The notes under the pieces: model-generated
Databases searched by the model: none
The model's input: the letters and a program-made list of their open reading frames with translations, nothing else
What the model was told of the DNA's origin: nothing
Source of the DNA: Brevinematales bacterium
GTDB lineage: Bacteria; Spirochaetota; Brevinematia; DTOW01
Direction of reading: 5' to 3'
DNA length: 64,000 nt
Assembly (NCBI GenBank): GCA_026415355.1
Contig: JAOAHF010000007.1
Location: forward strand, 31,728 to 95,727
In this document: positions 42,645 to 52,633 of the stretch, piece by piece
Layout of the letters: each line of letters opens with the position of its first letter
Numbering within the stretch: the stretch's first letter is position 1
Position numbers and translations under genes: made by a program

Positions 42645-44954
42645 TTATTCTTCTTCCACCATTTTATAACATTCTATTACATCACCTTCTTTTATATCAT
42701 TGAAGTTTTTGAACGCAATACCGCATTCAAGTCCTTCTTTAACTTCGCTTACATCATCTTTTAAGTGTTTCAGTGATGATATTTCTCCGTCATATACGAG
42801 TATGTTATCTCTGTAAATTCTAACTTTTGATTTTCTTTGTATTACACCATTTTTGACATAACAACCTGCTACAGAACCAACACCACTTATTTTGAATACC
42901 TTTCTAACCTCAGCACTACCCAAAACTTTTTCAACTAGCACAGGTTCTTTCAAACCTTTCATTTCTTTCTTGACATCATCAACTATCTCGTATATTATGT
43001 TGTACTTTTTTATCTTTACTTTTTCTCTTTCAGCTATTTCGCTTGCCTTTGGCAGGACTTTAGTTTTGAATGCTATTATTGATGCTCCTCCTGCAGAAGC
43101 AAGCATAACATCGCTTTCATTTACTTGTCCAACTCCAAAGTGTATGACTTTTATACTAATCTCTTCATTTGATAACTTTTCAAGAGAGTATTTTATAGCT
43201 TCAACACTTCCAAAAACATCACCCTTAACTATGTATTTAATCTCCTTAACCTCTGAGAATATATCTCTGCCTGACTTTAGGCTTTTTATGTTCTCTATCT
43301 TTGAGTAATATTTTCTTTTTTCTGATATTTCTTTTGCTTGATCTTCTGATTCAACGACATTAAACTTCTCACCAGCGTTAGGTAATTCCTCAGCTCCAAC
43401 TATTTCTCCAGGTAGTCCTGGTAAGAGTTCTTTTATTTTATTCCCTTTATCGTCAAATATTGCTCTTACCTTTCCATAAGTGGTTCCTACAACAAAATTA
43501 TCACCAACTTTCACAACACCGTTTTTAACTATTAATGTAAATACTATACCTCTACCCTGGTCAACTTTACTTTCTATTACAAATCCTACTCCTCTTTTTT
43601 TATAGTCTGCTTTGAGTTCCATCAATTCAGCTTGTAGAGATACAGCTTCAAGCAATTTGTCTATATTAATTTTCTTCAAAGCCGATACTTCGACATAAAT
43701 AGTGTCACCACCCCAGTCATCTGGTATGAGTCCTAACTCACTTAGTTGATTTTTTACTCTATCTGGATTTGCACCTGGAGAATCTATTTTATTTATAGCA
43801 ACAACGATTGGAACTTTTGCATCCTTTGCATGATTTAGTGCTTCTATTGTCTGCTCCTTAACTCCATCATCTGCAGCTACAACTAAGATAACGATATCTG
43901 TTACCTTGGCACCTTTAGCTCTCATATATGTAAAAGCTTCGTGTCCTGGAGTATCTATAAATGTTATCTTTTTACCATTTATTTCAACAACAGATGCTCC
44001 TATATGTTGTGTTATACCACCGCTTTCTGACATAGCAACTCTAGTGTTTCTTATTGTGTCAAGAAGAGTTGTCTTTCCGTGATCAACGTGGCCCATAACA
44101 GTAACTATGGGTGGCCTCTCTTTTATGTTTTGGGGATTGTCTGGTTCTTCTTGTACATTTATCTCATCAAAAACAGACTTTACAATAACTTTTGTTCCAA
44201 ATTCTTCTGCGACAATTGTAGCAGTGTCAGAGTCAATTTTGTCATTTATAGTAACTGACAAACCAAGCTTCTCTAAAACTTCTATAAGATCAGAAGCTTT
44301 AACGTTCATTTTTTTAGCTAAATCTCCAACTGTTATTACATCATATATCTCTATTTCCTCAGGTACAGCGTAAACTTTCTGCTTTCGATGTTTCGAAAAC
44401 TCCGCATCTAATTTGGCTTCAAAGGATTCTTCTGGTATTTCAAATTCTTCTACTTCTTTCTTTAAATACTTGACAGTTTGCTTCTTGGAAACTTGTGGAA
44501 TCTGTTGAGTTTGAGGTCTAACAGTGGTTTGTTTTTTGGCAAATTTGTCTTTTATAGCAAACTTACCGGTACTCTGTTGCCCTTGTTTGTAATTTGGACG
44601 TCCTTGGTTCTTATCTCTAAATTGTAATCCATTTCTTCTTTGATCTCTTTGGTCTTTTGATTCTCTTCTATTATCTTGTTCTCTATTGTAGAATGCCCTT
44701 CTCTCCCTAAATTCTCTTTGGTAACCCTTTACAGAATCTCTGTTGTACCTGCTCTCCCTAAATTGTTTACCGGGATGCTGAATTTCTGATGATTTACCAA
44801 CATTCTCTTGAACACTTTTATTTTCTAACGTTTGTTTAGTCTCAGTTGGAGTGATATCTTTCTTCTCTTCTAAATTCTGATTAACGTCACTGCTTTGAGA
44901 TGGGGTTGTTATTTTCTTCTTTATCTTTATTTTAACCTTTCTTTTTTCTTCCAT
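42645..44954 (-). CDS. infB: Translation initiation factor IF-2
   Basis: GTPase that brings initiator tRNA to the 30S subunit. The 769 residues comprise a charged, repetitive N-terminal part (about 1-200; [12 protein letters not shown] and Gln-rich stretches), the IF2N domain ([25 protein letters not shown]) and the G domain: [45 protein letters not shown] and [10 protein letters not shown]. The C-terminal domains carry the fMet-tRNA-binding C2. The ATG directly follows the nusA stop, and nusA's last codons provide a GGTGGAGGAGGAG ribosome-binding site. It is the last gene of rimP-nusA-infB. Confidence 0.97.
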   Translation of the reverse strand: MEEKRKVKIKIKKKITTPSQSSDVNQNLEEKKDITPTETKQTLENKSVQENVGKSSEIQHPGKQFRESRYNRDSVKGYQREFRERRAFYNREQDNRRESKDQRDQRRNGLQFRDKNQGRPNYKQGQQSTGKFAIKDKFAKKQTTVRPQTQQIPQVSKKQTVKYLKKEVEEFEIPEESFEAKLDAEFSKHRKQKVYAVPEEIEIYDVITVGDLAKKMNVKASDLIEVLEKLGLSVTINDKIDSDTATIVAEEFGTKVIVKSVFDEINVQEEPDNPQNIKERPPIVTVMGHVDHGKTTLLDTIRNTRVAMSESGGITQHIGASVVEINGKKITFIDTPGHEAFTYMRAKGAKVTDIVILVVAADDGVKEQTIEALNHAKDAKVPIVVAINKIDSPGANPDRVKNQLSELGLIPDDWGGDTIYVEVSALKKINIDKLLEAVSLQAELMELKADYKKRGVGFVIESKVDQGRGIVFTLIVKNGVVKVGDNFVVGTTYGKVRAIFDDKGNKIKELLPGLPGEIVGAEELPNAGEKFNVVESEDQAKEISEKRKYYSKIENIKSLKSGRDIFSEVKEIKYIVKGDVFGSVEAIKYSLEKLSNEEISIKVIHFGVGQVNESDVMLASAGGASIIAFKTKVLPKASEIAEREKVKIKKYNIIYEIVDDVKKEMKGLKEPVLVEKVLGSAEVRKVFKISGVGSVAGCYVKNGVIQRKSKVRIYRDNILVYDGEISSLKHLKDDVSEVKEGLECGIAFKNFNDIKEGDVIECYKMVEEE

Positions 44955-46271
44955 TTACTCCTCCTCCACCTCAACTTCAATGTATTCATTCACTATTTTG
45001 TCTATATGCGATATCTCTCTAGAAGAGAAACCTAGAGATTTTAGATTACCCATCTCTTCAAGAAGAGTTCCTATTGTTTTAATGCCTTTTGCTTTCAATT
45101 TGTCTAGTATCTCCTTATCGAATGGTAAATAATCTACGTAAGTATTTTCATTTATTTCACCTTCTTCTATGAAGATTTCGGGTTTTCTCTGTTTATCGTC
45201 TTCCATAGCAAGCATAACTTTAACTTCCTTACCAACCATTTGTGAAAAGAGTCTAACATTGATTGAATTTTTACCCAATACGTTTAGAGCACTCTCATAT
45301 ATACTTATGAGTATTTCATTTTCTCTCTCTTCAACAGAACTAACAGAATTTCTACCAAATACGTTTTTCGCAAACTCCTCAACATTAGGATTCCATAAAA
45401 CAACATCTATTTTCTCTCCACTTATTTCCTTTGATACACTCATAATTCTACTACCGCCAACACCTATACATGCTCCAACAGGATCGATATCAGGAAAAGA
45501 AGAATAAACGGCAACTTTTGATCTTTCACCAGGAATTCTACCAACTGATTTAACTTCAACTATATTTTTACTAACTTCAGGAATATTAGTCTGAAATAGC
45601 TTTTTTACGAAATCAGGTACAGTCCTAGAAAAGAGAAGTTTTGCTTCTTTACTATGAGGTGGTTTTTTGAAACTAACATCCTGCTTGTCTTGGGGAATCA
45701 ATATATCAATAAGAATAGCTTTTATTGAGTCGCCTACCTTAAATAATTTGTGATCTTCTGGCATAGTATGTTCGCCTGGGATGATACCATCTATTTTGAA
45801 GCTTCCAAAATCAACTATAACGTCAATGTTTCTACCTCTCATGTTGCTTATTTTACAGATGAATATGTCTCCAACCTTTGTCTTAAAAATAGAGCTAACC
45901 TTGTCTCTTTCTATCTCAGCCTTTAATGACAAAAATGTATTTCTTATAACGTCTATAGCTTGTCTACTGAATTTTTCTGCAGATATAGGTACTTCAATAA
46001 TATCACCTATCTTGGGGTTGCTTGAAAACTTCTTAGCATCCTCCAATGATATCTCGACAACACTGTCATTAACTTTATCAACAACGCTCTTTAATGCAAG
46101 AATTTCAGCTCTTTTACCGTCTTCACTTATCCTAAAAACCATATTATCGTAGTTTTTGCCGTATTCTCTCTTGTATCCTGCTAATAGTGCTTTCTCTAGT
46201 ATCTTATGCACTATATCCTCAGGCAGATCCATAGACTTAACTATGTCTTTTATATTCCCAAATAATGCCAT
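44955..46271 (-). CDS. nusA: Transcription termination/antitermination factor NusA
   Basis: The 438 residues show an N-terminal RNA polymerase-binding domain, an S1 domain (about 130-205: VGDIFICKISNMRGRNIDVIVDFGSFKIDGIIPGEH), two KH domains (DPVGACIGVGGSRIMSVSKEISGEKIDVVLW includes the GVGGSR loop) and a C-terminal helix-hairpin-helix segment (LKAKGIKTIGTLLEEMGNLKSLGFSSREIS). The C-terminus is acidic. GGGGGTGAT before the ATG supports the start. It sits 3 bp after rimP in the conserved order. Confidence 0.95.
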   Translation of the reverse strand: MALFGNIKDIVKSMDLPEDIVHKILEKALLAGYKREYGKNYDNMVFRISEDGKRAEILALKSVVDKVNDSVVEISLEDAKKFSSNPKIGDIIEVPISAEKFSRQAIDVIRNTFLSLKAEIERDKVSSIFKTKVGDIFICKISNMRGRNIDVIVDFGSFKIDGIIPGEHTMPEDHKLFKVGDSIKAILIDILIPQDKQDVSFKKPPHSKEAKLLFSRTVPDFVKKLFQTNIPEVSKNIVEVKSVGRIPGERSKVAVYSSFPDIDPVGACIGVGGSRIMSVSKEISGEKIDVVLWNPNVEEFAKNVFGRNSVSSVEERENEILISIYESALNVLGKNSINVRLFSQMVGKEVKVMLAMEDDKQRKPEIFIEEGEINENTYVDYLPFDKEILDKLKAKGIKTIGTLLEEMGNLKSLGFSSREISHIDKIVNEYIEVEVEEE

Positions 46272-46274
46272 AAA

Positions 46275-46808
46275 CTAATCACCCCCAAAATATTTCTTTG
46301 CGTCAAAATAGAGTTTGGTATATACTATATCAGACAAATCAACCCAAACTTCATTACCATTATAATCAAATTTTACAACATCACCTTCTATACCAATAAG
46401 TTTAGCGATAAAAACATCTTTTGAAAGATTGTAACTTGAGAAGTTATTTAGCTTAACTTCTACTTCTTTACCGGCAAATATTTCATATTCATTAGGATTT
46501 CTGAAAACTCTATCAACACCTGGTGAACTAACTAGCAAATTATATCTCGTAGGTATAGGATCTTCAACATCGAGCAATCTAGATATAACATTTGATACCT
46601 TTTCACAATCCTTCAAAGATATACTTTTATTCTTAGAATATATCTCTACCTCAAACACTAAAGTTTTACCTCGTTTTATATCGATATCAACAACTTCGTA
46701 TCCCATATCTTTCACCAACTTTTGTATCTTAGGATTTATCTTACTCTTTATACTCTCTATATCTATGTAACTCCCCTCATCACGATCTCTTTTGAGACTT
46801 TTTGACAT
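46275..46808 (-). CDS. rimP: Ribosome maturation factor RimP
   Basis: A 177-residue factor for 30S assembly. Family landmarks are VKDMGYEVVDIDIKRGKTLVFEVEIYSKNKSISLKDCEKVSNVISRLLDVEDPIPTRYNLLVSSPGVDRVFRNPNEYEIFAGKEVEVKL, with the typical E.SSPG..R.L segment written here as VSSPGVDRVF. It heads the rimP-nusA-infB operon. There is no Shine-Dalgarno sequence. The promoter at 46820-46849 would give a leader of only a few bases. Confidence 0.92.
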   Translation of the reverse strand: MSKSLKRDRDEGSYIDIESIKSKINPKIQKLVKDMGYEVVDIDIKRGKTLVFEVEIYSKNKSISLKDCEKVSNVISRLLDVEDPIPTRYNLLVSSPGVDRVFRNPNEYEIFAGKEVEVKLNNFSSYNLSKDVFIAKLIGIEGDVVKFDYNGNEVWVDLSDIVYTKLYFDAKKYFGGD

Positions 46809-46819
46809 ATATAGAAATA

Positions 46820-46849
46820 ATTATATAAAATTTACATTGTTATATTCAA
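46820..46849 (-). promoter_or_regulatory. Promoter of rimP-nusA-infB with near-absent leader
   Basis: On the minus strand, TTGAAT (46849-46844) and TATAAT (46825-46820) are separated by 18 bp. The -10 ends 11 nt before ATG 46808, predicting a leader of about 4 nt. Confidence 0.65.
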
Positions 46850-47464
46850 AGTGAAGGGCTTAATAAAGATAAATTCCAAAATTTGGACATGAAGTAGATA
46901 TGTTTAGTGATTTTTGCTTTTATGAGTTGATGCTTTGGTAGAGGACGGGAGAATAAGCTTTAAAGAAGCATAATTTACTGCCAGTAAGGAGTAAGATAAG
47001 TTTTTAATATTAATACAACTTGAGGTGGAAAGGAATGTATTCTAAGGTGAATGTTGAAATTAGGTAGTAAGATGCACTTAATCTCTCAAGAAGATACTAT
47101 TTTTTATTAGCAGTGGTAGGACATAAATACAGTGTAGTATACTCTTGCTAATTTGAATTAGAGTAAAGAAAAATAGTAGCAGATTTTTAAGCAGTACTCT
47201 TCTTTCCATAGCTCTAAGCATATCTTCCTTACCTAAGGAAGTGGAGAACTTTATAGGCAATGTGGCTTTAGGTATAAAGTTATGGAATTTCTTAGGATAT
47301 TTGGTTTTTATTTACTCGGAAATTCTTACCAAGAAAACGAGATTTATCATTGTAGTTAATACTTGGAATTTAATTTTTACTGTAAAAAAATTTCATTTCT
47401 ATTATTTGCGAAGTTTCAGTTTTTAATATGTGCATTTATAATATTTATTGTTGAGGAGGTTTTT
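46850..47464. other. Intergenic region upstream of the 47465 gene
   Basis: 615 bases without a supported gene. A 60-codon minus-strand frame (47078-47260, with EDMLRAMERRVLLKNLLLFF) has no ribosome-binding site and may be a remnant. A plus-strand frame overlaps it. At 47224-47241, CTTCCTTA-CC-TAAGGAAG is a near-palindrome. The last 15 bases hold the GAGGAGGT ribosome-binding site of the next gene. No RNA gene was recognised. Confidence 0.45.
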
Positions 47465-48967
47465 ATGAGAGTGCTTTTTCTTTTTGCGAGTTTGTTTTTG
47501 TTGTCATCTTTGGTGTTTTCTCAGCCTAAAAAGGATGTTAAAATATCAGAGCAACAAGAGATTTCAATATTTGCTTCTTACTATACCTGGGATATACCCC
47601 CGAATATTGTCAACAAACTGGATGATGGTATAGTAAATTTGTTTCTAAACATGAAGAGATTTAAGGTTAGGGGGTATGAGTTTAGGTTTTCTGAAGGTAA
47701 CCTTGAAAAGTTTCTTAGTAGAATTAAGGAACTACAGCAACAGAAGGTTTTAAAGTCTGAGAAATATGTTGATCCTAAATGGGGTACAATTACGCTTACA
47801 CCAGAGGCTTTAGAAGCGTTGATAAATTCGTTCTCTATAGTAATACCAAATATAAAATCTTTTGGTGTTGAGACTAAGTATGAGTTAGGTAGAGGTATTT
47901 ATTATGAGGTAACTATGGGATTGTCTTTAAAATTCTATGAACCATCTACTGGAGAAATATTCCATGTTATTGATGTAAGTAAAACAGTATCTGGTAAAAG
48001 TAGTAAGTTGATAGAAATGATAACAGGTATAAGAGGAAGAAATCTAACAAGAGAGGAGACAATAATTATGGCTGTTAATGAAATATTGGGAGAAATAAAA
48101 TACCAAATAAGAGGTGTAGAAAAGTTCAAACTTTATACTACTATAGTTGATACGAAGGATGGTAAATACTATATAGAATTGGGTAAAAATTATGATTTAC
48201 ATCCTGGTCTTGAACTAGATATAGTTCAGACGAAATCAATGGTAATTGGTGGGAAAACCAGAACTTCAACAGAAGTTAGTGGACTTGTTAGAGTTGTTAG
48301 TGTTGGTGAAGACTATAGTGAAGTGATACCTTTATTCGGAGACCCAAAACTTGGAGATCAGTTGACAGATGCTTTGAGAAGAGGTTTTATATTTAAGTTA
48401 TTTTTGGGTTTGCAGCAAATTGAGTATAATGCTCCGAAAGATCCTGTTTTACTACCTTACTTCAACCAAAAATGGGGCGGATTGGAAGATGGTAATGCAC
48501 TAGTATTAGGAATATCTGGATTAAATGATGGCAATTCGGCATTTTTTGAGCCTCAAATTGATATATCTGTAGTTTTTTCTTCGCCCCTTACTCTTACAGT
48601 AGATTTACTACTTAACTACTCAATCTACTTCAAGAATCTGAAGATAAAACCTTATATTGGCTTTGATCTACTAGGATCGTTTACCTATCTAGGAACAATT
48701 GGATGGTTTTTCTACTGGTTAGATTTTTATCTAACAACATTTTCTATAGGATTTAATGCTGGTTTGAATGTTGAGTTTTTATTTTCAAAGTATGTGGGGT
48801 TATCCTTGAATATAGGGTATAAGTATACTATACCTGTTTATGACTTTATTAGAGCATATGACTCATTTGGTAATGAGTATGATTCAAGTATATTTACCTC
48901 TGATATGATACCAGATTTTGGCTTGAGAGGTGTGGGAGGTAACTTAAGCTTTATTTTGAGATATTAA
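47465..48967 (+). CDS. Secreted two-domain protein: periplasmic N-domain and barrel-like C-domain
   Basis: No named family was assigned. The 500 residues start with a signal peptide (MRVLFLFASLFLLSSLVFSQ). Residues about 30-290 look like a CsgG/FlgT-type periplasmic module: TREETIIMAVNEILGEIKYQI, then VDTKDGKYYIELGKNYDLHPGLELDIVQ and SGLVRVVSVGEDYSEVIPLFG, which recalls the C-terminal domain of FlgT-like proteins. Residues about 310-500 are amphipathic beta strands ending SFILRY, an aromatic end typical of outer-membrane barrels. The ATG at 47465 is chosen for its GAGGAGGT site and signal peptide; an in-frame ATG at 47363 lacks both. It is monocistronic with a strong terminator. Confidence 0.65.
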   Translation: MRVLFLFASLFLLSSLVFSQPKKDVKISEQQEISIFASYYTWDIPPNIVNKLDDGIVNLFLNMKRFKVRGYEFRFSEGNLEKFLSRIKELQQQKVLKSEKYVDPKWGTITLTPEALEALINSFSIVIPNIKSFGVETKYELGRGIYYEVTMGLSLKFYEPSTGEIFHVIDVSKTVSGKSSKLIEMITGIRGRNLTREETIIMAVNEILGEIKYQIRGVEKFKLYTTIVDTKDGKYYIELGKNYDLHPGLELDIVQTKSMVIGGKTRTSTEVSGLVRVVSVGEDYSEVIPLFGDPKLGDQLTDALRRGFIFKLFLGLQQIEYNAPKDPVLLPYFNQKWGGLEDGNALVLGISGLNDGNSAFFEPQIDISVVFSSPLTLTVDLLLNYSIYFKNLKIKPYIGFDLLGSFTYLGTIGWFFYWLDFYLTTFSIGFNAGLNVEFLFSKYVGLSLNIGYKYTIPVYDFIRAYDSFGNEYDSSIFTSDMIPDFGLRGVGGNLSFILRY

Positions 48968-48972
48968 TTCTG

Positions 48973-48998
48973 AAGGGGTAATGATAAAATTACCCCTT
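48973..48998 (+). terminator. Intrinsic terminator after the 47465 gene
   Basis: AAGGGGTAAT, loop GATAAA, ATTACCCCTT: a 10-bp perfect stem with a short T run, 5 bp after the stop codon. Confidence 0.85.
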
Positions 48999-49120
48999 TG
49001 TAAAACTTATAGAATAGAACCTAAATGCTGACTGAAGCGTGGTACATAGTATATGTAGCAATCATCGTAAAATTCTTTAAATTTTCTTAGTGGGGTAGCT
49101 TTAAAATTGAAATATTTAAA

Positions 49121-51703
49121 ATGGGAAAATTAAAATTTGTGTCGGTGAAAAGGTATTATATTTTTTTACTTGTTTTTACTTCAGGTTTTAGTTCTCTTCT
49201 TTATCAAATTTCGCTAAATAGACTTTTTAACCTAACATTTGGACTTTTCATACATTCGACGGTAGTTATTCTTGTAACTTACATGGTAGGTTTGGCAATA
49301 GGGTATTTTGTGTCTCGATATATAAAGCCTAAAAATAATCTTTCTTTCTACGGTTATCTTGAGTTAATTATAGGGCTATATACATTAATGGTCTTTATTG
49401 CTTTTGGGTTTATTGATAATCTGTATACAAACTTAGGTAATTACATTTTAGTCAAAATTGTATTGTCAACAGTTATTCTACTTGTGCCTACTACTGCTAT
49501 GGGGATAACTTTACCTATTCTTGTCGAGTATTTTAGAAAAAATTATGATAACGATGAAATAGAAAAAATATACGGTATAAATGCACTTGGTGGTAGCATA
49601 GGAGCGTTTCTGACATCAATACTTTTTATAAATCTTTTAGGGCTTAGTGCTACGTTTTTAATTGGTTTGGCACTTAACGTGTTTGTATTTTGGGCTGCTT
49701 TGTACTTATCTGAGGAGAAACTTGCTTCATTCAAGATCCAGAAAACGAACCTTAAATTTGCAAACATAGGAATGGGAATGAGTTTGATTGTATTTTTATT
49801 TGGATTTTCTGGAATGGCTCTCGAAATAATATGGTATAGATTGCTTGTATATTTCGTAGCAAATAATACTTTTTCTTTTTCGATTATTCTTTCTGTTGTT
49901 ATCCTTGGAATAGCATTAGGATCACTATTACATAAACCTTTAGTTGGAGTACTGAGAAATGATTTTTATCTGCTTGTTACTATTTCTTTCTTTACATCTT
50001 TTTATCTTTTTCTAGCTATCCATATTCTAAATAACTCGTACTCTGTGATGGGTACTATTTTTAATGTGGTTGGTAATATAATTTTCACTCTATTTGGTGA
50101 TAATAAGTTTTCAGAAACAATTACTTTAACGATAACTAGATATTTTCTAGTTTCTATAACTGCTGGTGTTGTTGCTTTATCATCAGGAATAGTTGTACCT
50201 TCTGTTTTTAGTATTGTTAGGAAAGTTACTGAAAAAGAAAGTGATTCTCAAAGTATTTCTGGGACTATACTCTCTATAAATACTCTTGGTAGTATAGTTG
50301 GAGTAATATTAATTACCTACTTCATTATACCTATCTTTGGGTTTAGCAATAGTATTGTTTTGATTTCGTTTCTCTATCTTATTTCTGGTTTTGTTGTTAT
50401 AGCTAAAATGGGGTTTAATAAAGTACTAGGCACAATAGGTGTAATAATAGCTTCAATAGTTATATTTTTACCAAGAGAAATAACATTTACCAAATACTAT
50501 AATGGTTTTTTTGATATAAAAGGGGATCTTAAGTTCTACAAAGAGGGTATGTATGGTACCATAGGGATATTTGATGTAAATGGAGTCAGGTTCTTGAAGA
50601 TAAATGGTATTGACGAAGTGCCAAATGATTTTGATTCTATTGTTACTTTTAAGATGTTAGGTAATTTGCCGTTTTTGATTTCTGGTAGTAATTCAAACAT
50701 TATGGTTAATGCTCTTGGAGGTGGAATAACACTAAGTAGTGTTTTAAGCCATGTTTCGACTCAGAAGGTTTATGTTGTTGATATATGTCCTGATGTAATT
50801 TCTGCTCTACCGTTTTATAAAGGTTATAATGACAATGTATTTTTAAAAACGAATTGGGTTTTTGTTGAGGATGATGGTAGAAATTTTCTAAAGTCCCATA
50901 GGGAAACTTTTGATATTATAATAGCGGATGCTACACATCCAGCGTCATCTGAAAGTTGGATTTTATTTACAAAAGAGTTCTACAATCTTATTTATTCTAA
51001 ACTAAAAACAGATGGAGTGTTTGCTCAGTGGATTCCTGTGCATAATCTTGAAACATATGATTTTGTATCTATACTTAAAACTATTCAAAGTGTTTTCCCT
51101 AATGCTTTGCTCTTTATAACTGGTGTTTATACTATTGTTGTTGGGAAAAAATCTACTAGCGAAATTGAATTTAAAAATTCACACCAAGAGGATTTATCAG
51201 TGATAGGTATGAGTTTTGATGATGTAAAATCTTTGCTTTTTTTAACGCCAGAGCAGTTTAGAAAATTAGTTAGTACCGAGAAAGGAGAAATATTGCATGA
51301 TTACAAGTCGTCTGTTGAATTTGCAGAATTTCACAGAAGATTTGCTGAGGATACTAAGTCTAAAAACTTTGAAGTTATACTCAAGTATTCTATATCTGAA
51401 GAACTCTCTGAGTTTACGGGAATTAGTATTGATAAACACAAAAGTATGATATTAGCTAAGCAAGGTTTGATTAATTATATGAGGAAGTTACATTATGATG
51501 CTTTGCTAAAACTTGAAGAGGCACTTAAGCTTGATGAAAGAAACTTTTACGCAAGGTATCTTTTCTTAAAAGTATTTCGAGAATTTGTTGATATTGTCTA
51601 CAAATATGAAAAACAAATAAGGGCTACATATGGTGATGAGACTTATAAATCGCTAGTAAGGTATATAGAAACCAGAATGAAATTCATCGATAAACTAAAA
51701 TGA
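49121..51703 (+). CDS. Fused MFS-type membrane domain and spermidine synthase-like domain with TPR tail
   Basis: The 860 residues split in three. The first 450 or so are about 12 membrane helices of MFS-like spermidine-synthase fusions (FSSLLYQISLNRLFNLTFGL; FSGMALEIIWYRLLVYFV). Residues about 465-700 form an aminopropyltransferase-like Rossmann domain: NIMVNALGGGITLSSVLSH (SAM loop), KVYVVDICPDVI, EDDGRNFLKSHRETFDIIIADATHP with the catalytic-type Asp, and GVFAQWIPVHNLETYDF. The last 110 residues contain a TPR-like stretch (DALLKLEEALKLDERNFYARYLFL). The true substrate of such fusions is unknown. No Shine-Dalgarno sequence precedes the ATG, and I cannot place a promoter. Confidence 0.8.
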   Translation: MGKLKFVSVKRYYIFLLVFTSGFSSLLYQISLNRLFNLTFGLFIHSTVVILVTYMVGLAIGYFVSRYIKPKNNLSFYGYLELIIGLYTLMVFIAFGFIDNLYTNLGNYILVKIVLSTVILLVPTTAMGITLPILVEYFRKNYDNDEIEKIYGINALGGSIGAFLTSILFINLLGLSATFLIGLALNVFVFWAALYLSEEKLASFKIQKTNLKFANIGMGMSLIVFLFGFSGMALEIIWYRLLVYFVANNTFSFSIILSVVILGIALGSLLHKPLVGVLRNDFYLLVTISFFTSFYLFLAIHILNNSYSVMGTIFNVVGNIIFTLFGDNKFSETITLTITRYFLVSITAGVVALSSGIVVPSVFSIVRKVTEKESDSQSISGTILSINTLGSIVGVILITYFIIPIFGFSNSIVLISFLYLISGFVVIAKMGFNKVLGTIGVIIASIVIFLPREITFTKYYNGFFDIKGDLKFYKEGMYGTIGIFDVNGVRFLKINGIDEVPNDFDSIVTFKMLGNLPFLISGSNSNIMVNALGGGITLSSVLSHVSTQKVYVVDICPDVISALPFYKGYNDNVFLKTNWVFVEDDGRNFLKSHRETFDIIIADATHPASSESWILFTKEFYNLIYSKLKTDGVFAQWIPVHNLETYDFVSILKTIQSVFPNALLFITGVYTIVVGKKSTSEIEFKNSHQEDLSVIGMSFDDVKSLLFLTPEQFRKLVSTEKGEILHDYKSSVEFAEFHRRFAEDTKSKNFEVILKYSISEELSEFTGISIDKHKSMILAKQGLINYMRKLHYDALLKLEEALKLDERNFYARYLFLKVFREFVDIVYKYEKQIRATYGDETYKSLVRYIETRMKFIDKLK

Positions 51704-51769
51704 ATCACATTATTTATTTAGAGCGTAAATTTTGTAGATTTCTCTGTACTTTTACTGGAAAAGAACTAC

Positions 51770-52205
51770 TCAGGATATACCTATTACATTGAAGAATATT
51801 GTATCATCCGATAGCAACTCTGTATTTTCAAATTCTTTTTTGCCTATTGTTTCAAGTAATTTATCTTTTGTCTTATCCAGTTTTTCTGTATAACTTCCTA
51901 GGTAGTTTATTATCTGTCTTGATTGTAGATAATACCTTTTTCTCCTCTGTTTTCAGCTAGAAATGTCTCTACGCATTTCCAAAAATATCTTCATCTGTTA
52001 TATAAAATTTATAATGCTTGGAGACTTTGTAAAAAATGCTTTCAATTTTTCCTAGACCCGCTATTCTATTAAGATCTATCATTAAGAGCCTTGAGCATTT
52101 AATTCCACTTTATTCTTGTTATCTCTTGGATGTTCTTCTAACTTTTAATAAACATCGTACTCAAAGAGTTTAGTGTCGAAGTATTTTTATTTCGAAGATC
52201 TTCAT
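51770..52205 (-). pseudogene. Decayed gene of unknown family (frameshifts and stops)
   Basis: No intact frame spans this stretch, yet coherent protein-like pieces follow one another on the minus strand in changing frames. They are MKIFEIK (start ATG 52205); FDTKLFEYDVY, stop, KLEEHPRDNKNKVELN; CSRLLMIDLNRIAGLGKIES; KVSKHYKFYITDEDIF; then, after a one-base slip in a T run, WKCVETFLAENRGEKGIIY; then YTEKLDKTKDKLLETIGKKE and FENTELLSDDTIFFNVIGIS before the stop at 51770-51772. At least three frameshifts and one in-frame stop are needed. I do not recognise the family. It lies between the MFS-spermidine synthase fusion and polA. Confidence 0.55.
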
Positions 52206-52302
52206 AAAATAATAGTTAGGAAGTGCTTCACTTATAATCTTTTAACTTGACACGTATTTTAAATTACTTGTGATATGAAACTGAAACTTGTGAAGTGTAA
52301 AT

Positions 52303-52443
52303 TTAGTATGTTTTCCATATTTCAATGAGTACGTCTTTGGCCTTGGAGATATAATGTCTCAGTGTACTTCGATAAACTCATTCTTATTCATACCTAGTCT
52401 ATCAAAGTATACAATGATTTTTTGAACATCTTTACGACTAAGT
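52303..52443 (-). pseudogene. Second decayed gene fragment
   Basis: Minus-strand pieces VQKIIVYFDRLGMNKNEFIEV and, after a frameshift, LRHYISKAKDVLIEIWKTY run to a stop at 52303-52305. No start with a ribosome-binding site is visible. The helical, charged composition looks like real coding sequence that has decayed. It lies about 100 bp upstream of the decayed gene at 51770-52205, on the same strand. The two may be parts of one former locus. Family unknown. Confidence 0.45.
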
Positions 52444-52599
52444 TAAGATTATTTGTATCAAGTAGGATAAAATGCGTAATTGATACTGTACGGATGTTTC
52501 GATTTGTTTAGTATGTATTATGTAATGAGAGTATTTTTTTGTTTCTATGTTTTCGAGTTATTTTCCTGATTTAGATGTTTTGGATTTAAATCTATCTGT

Positions 52600-52605
52600 T
52601 ATAAT
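52600..52605 (+). promoter_or_regulatory. -10 element upstream of polA
   Basis: TATAAT lies 28 bp before ATG 52634, which has an AAGGTGG ribosome-binding site. The -35 is poor. Confidence 0.4.
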
Positions 52606-52633
52606 ATTAGGTGATGGAAGATAAGGTGGTTGT

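Noticed and set aside
47078..47260. 60-codon minus-strand frame with EDMLRAMERRVLLKNLLLFF
   Set aside because: There is no ribosome-binding site, no recognised family, and a competing plus-strand frame over the same bases. Possibly a remnant, but not enough to call.
51704..52633. Insertion sequence or transposase remnant
   Set aside because: The decayed fragments are charged and helical, but I see no DDE signature, terminal inverted repeats or target duplication, so mobile origin is not supported.
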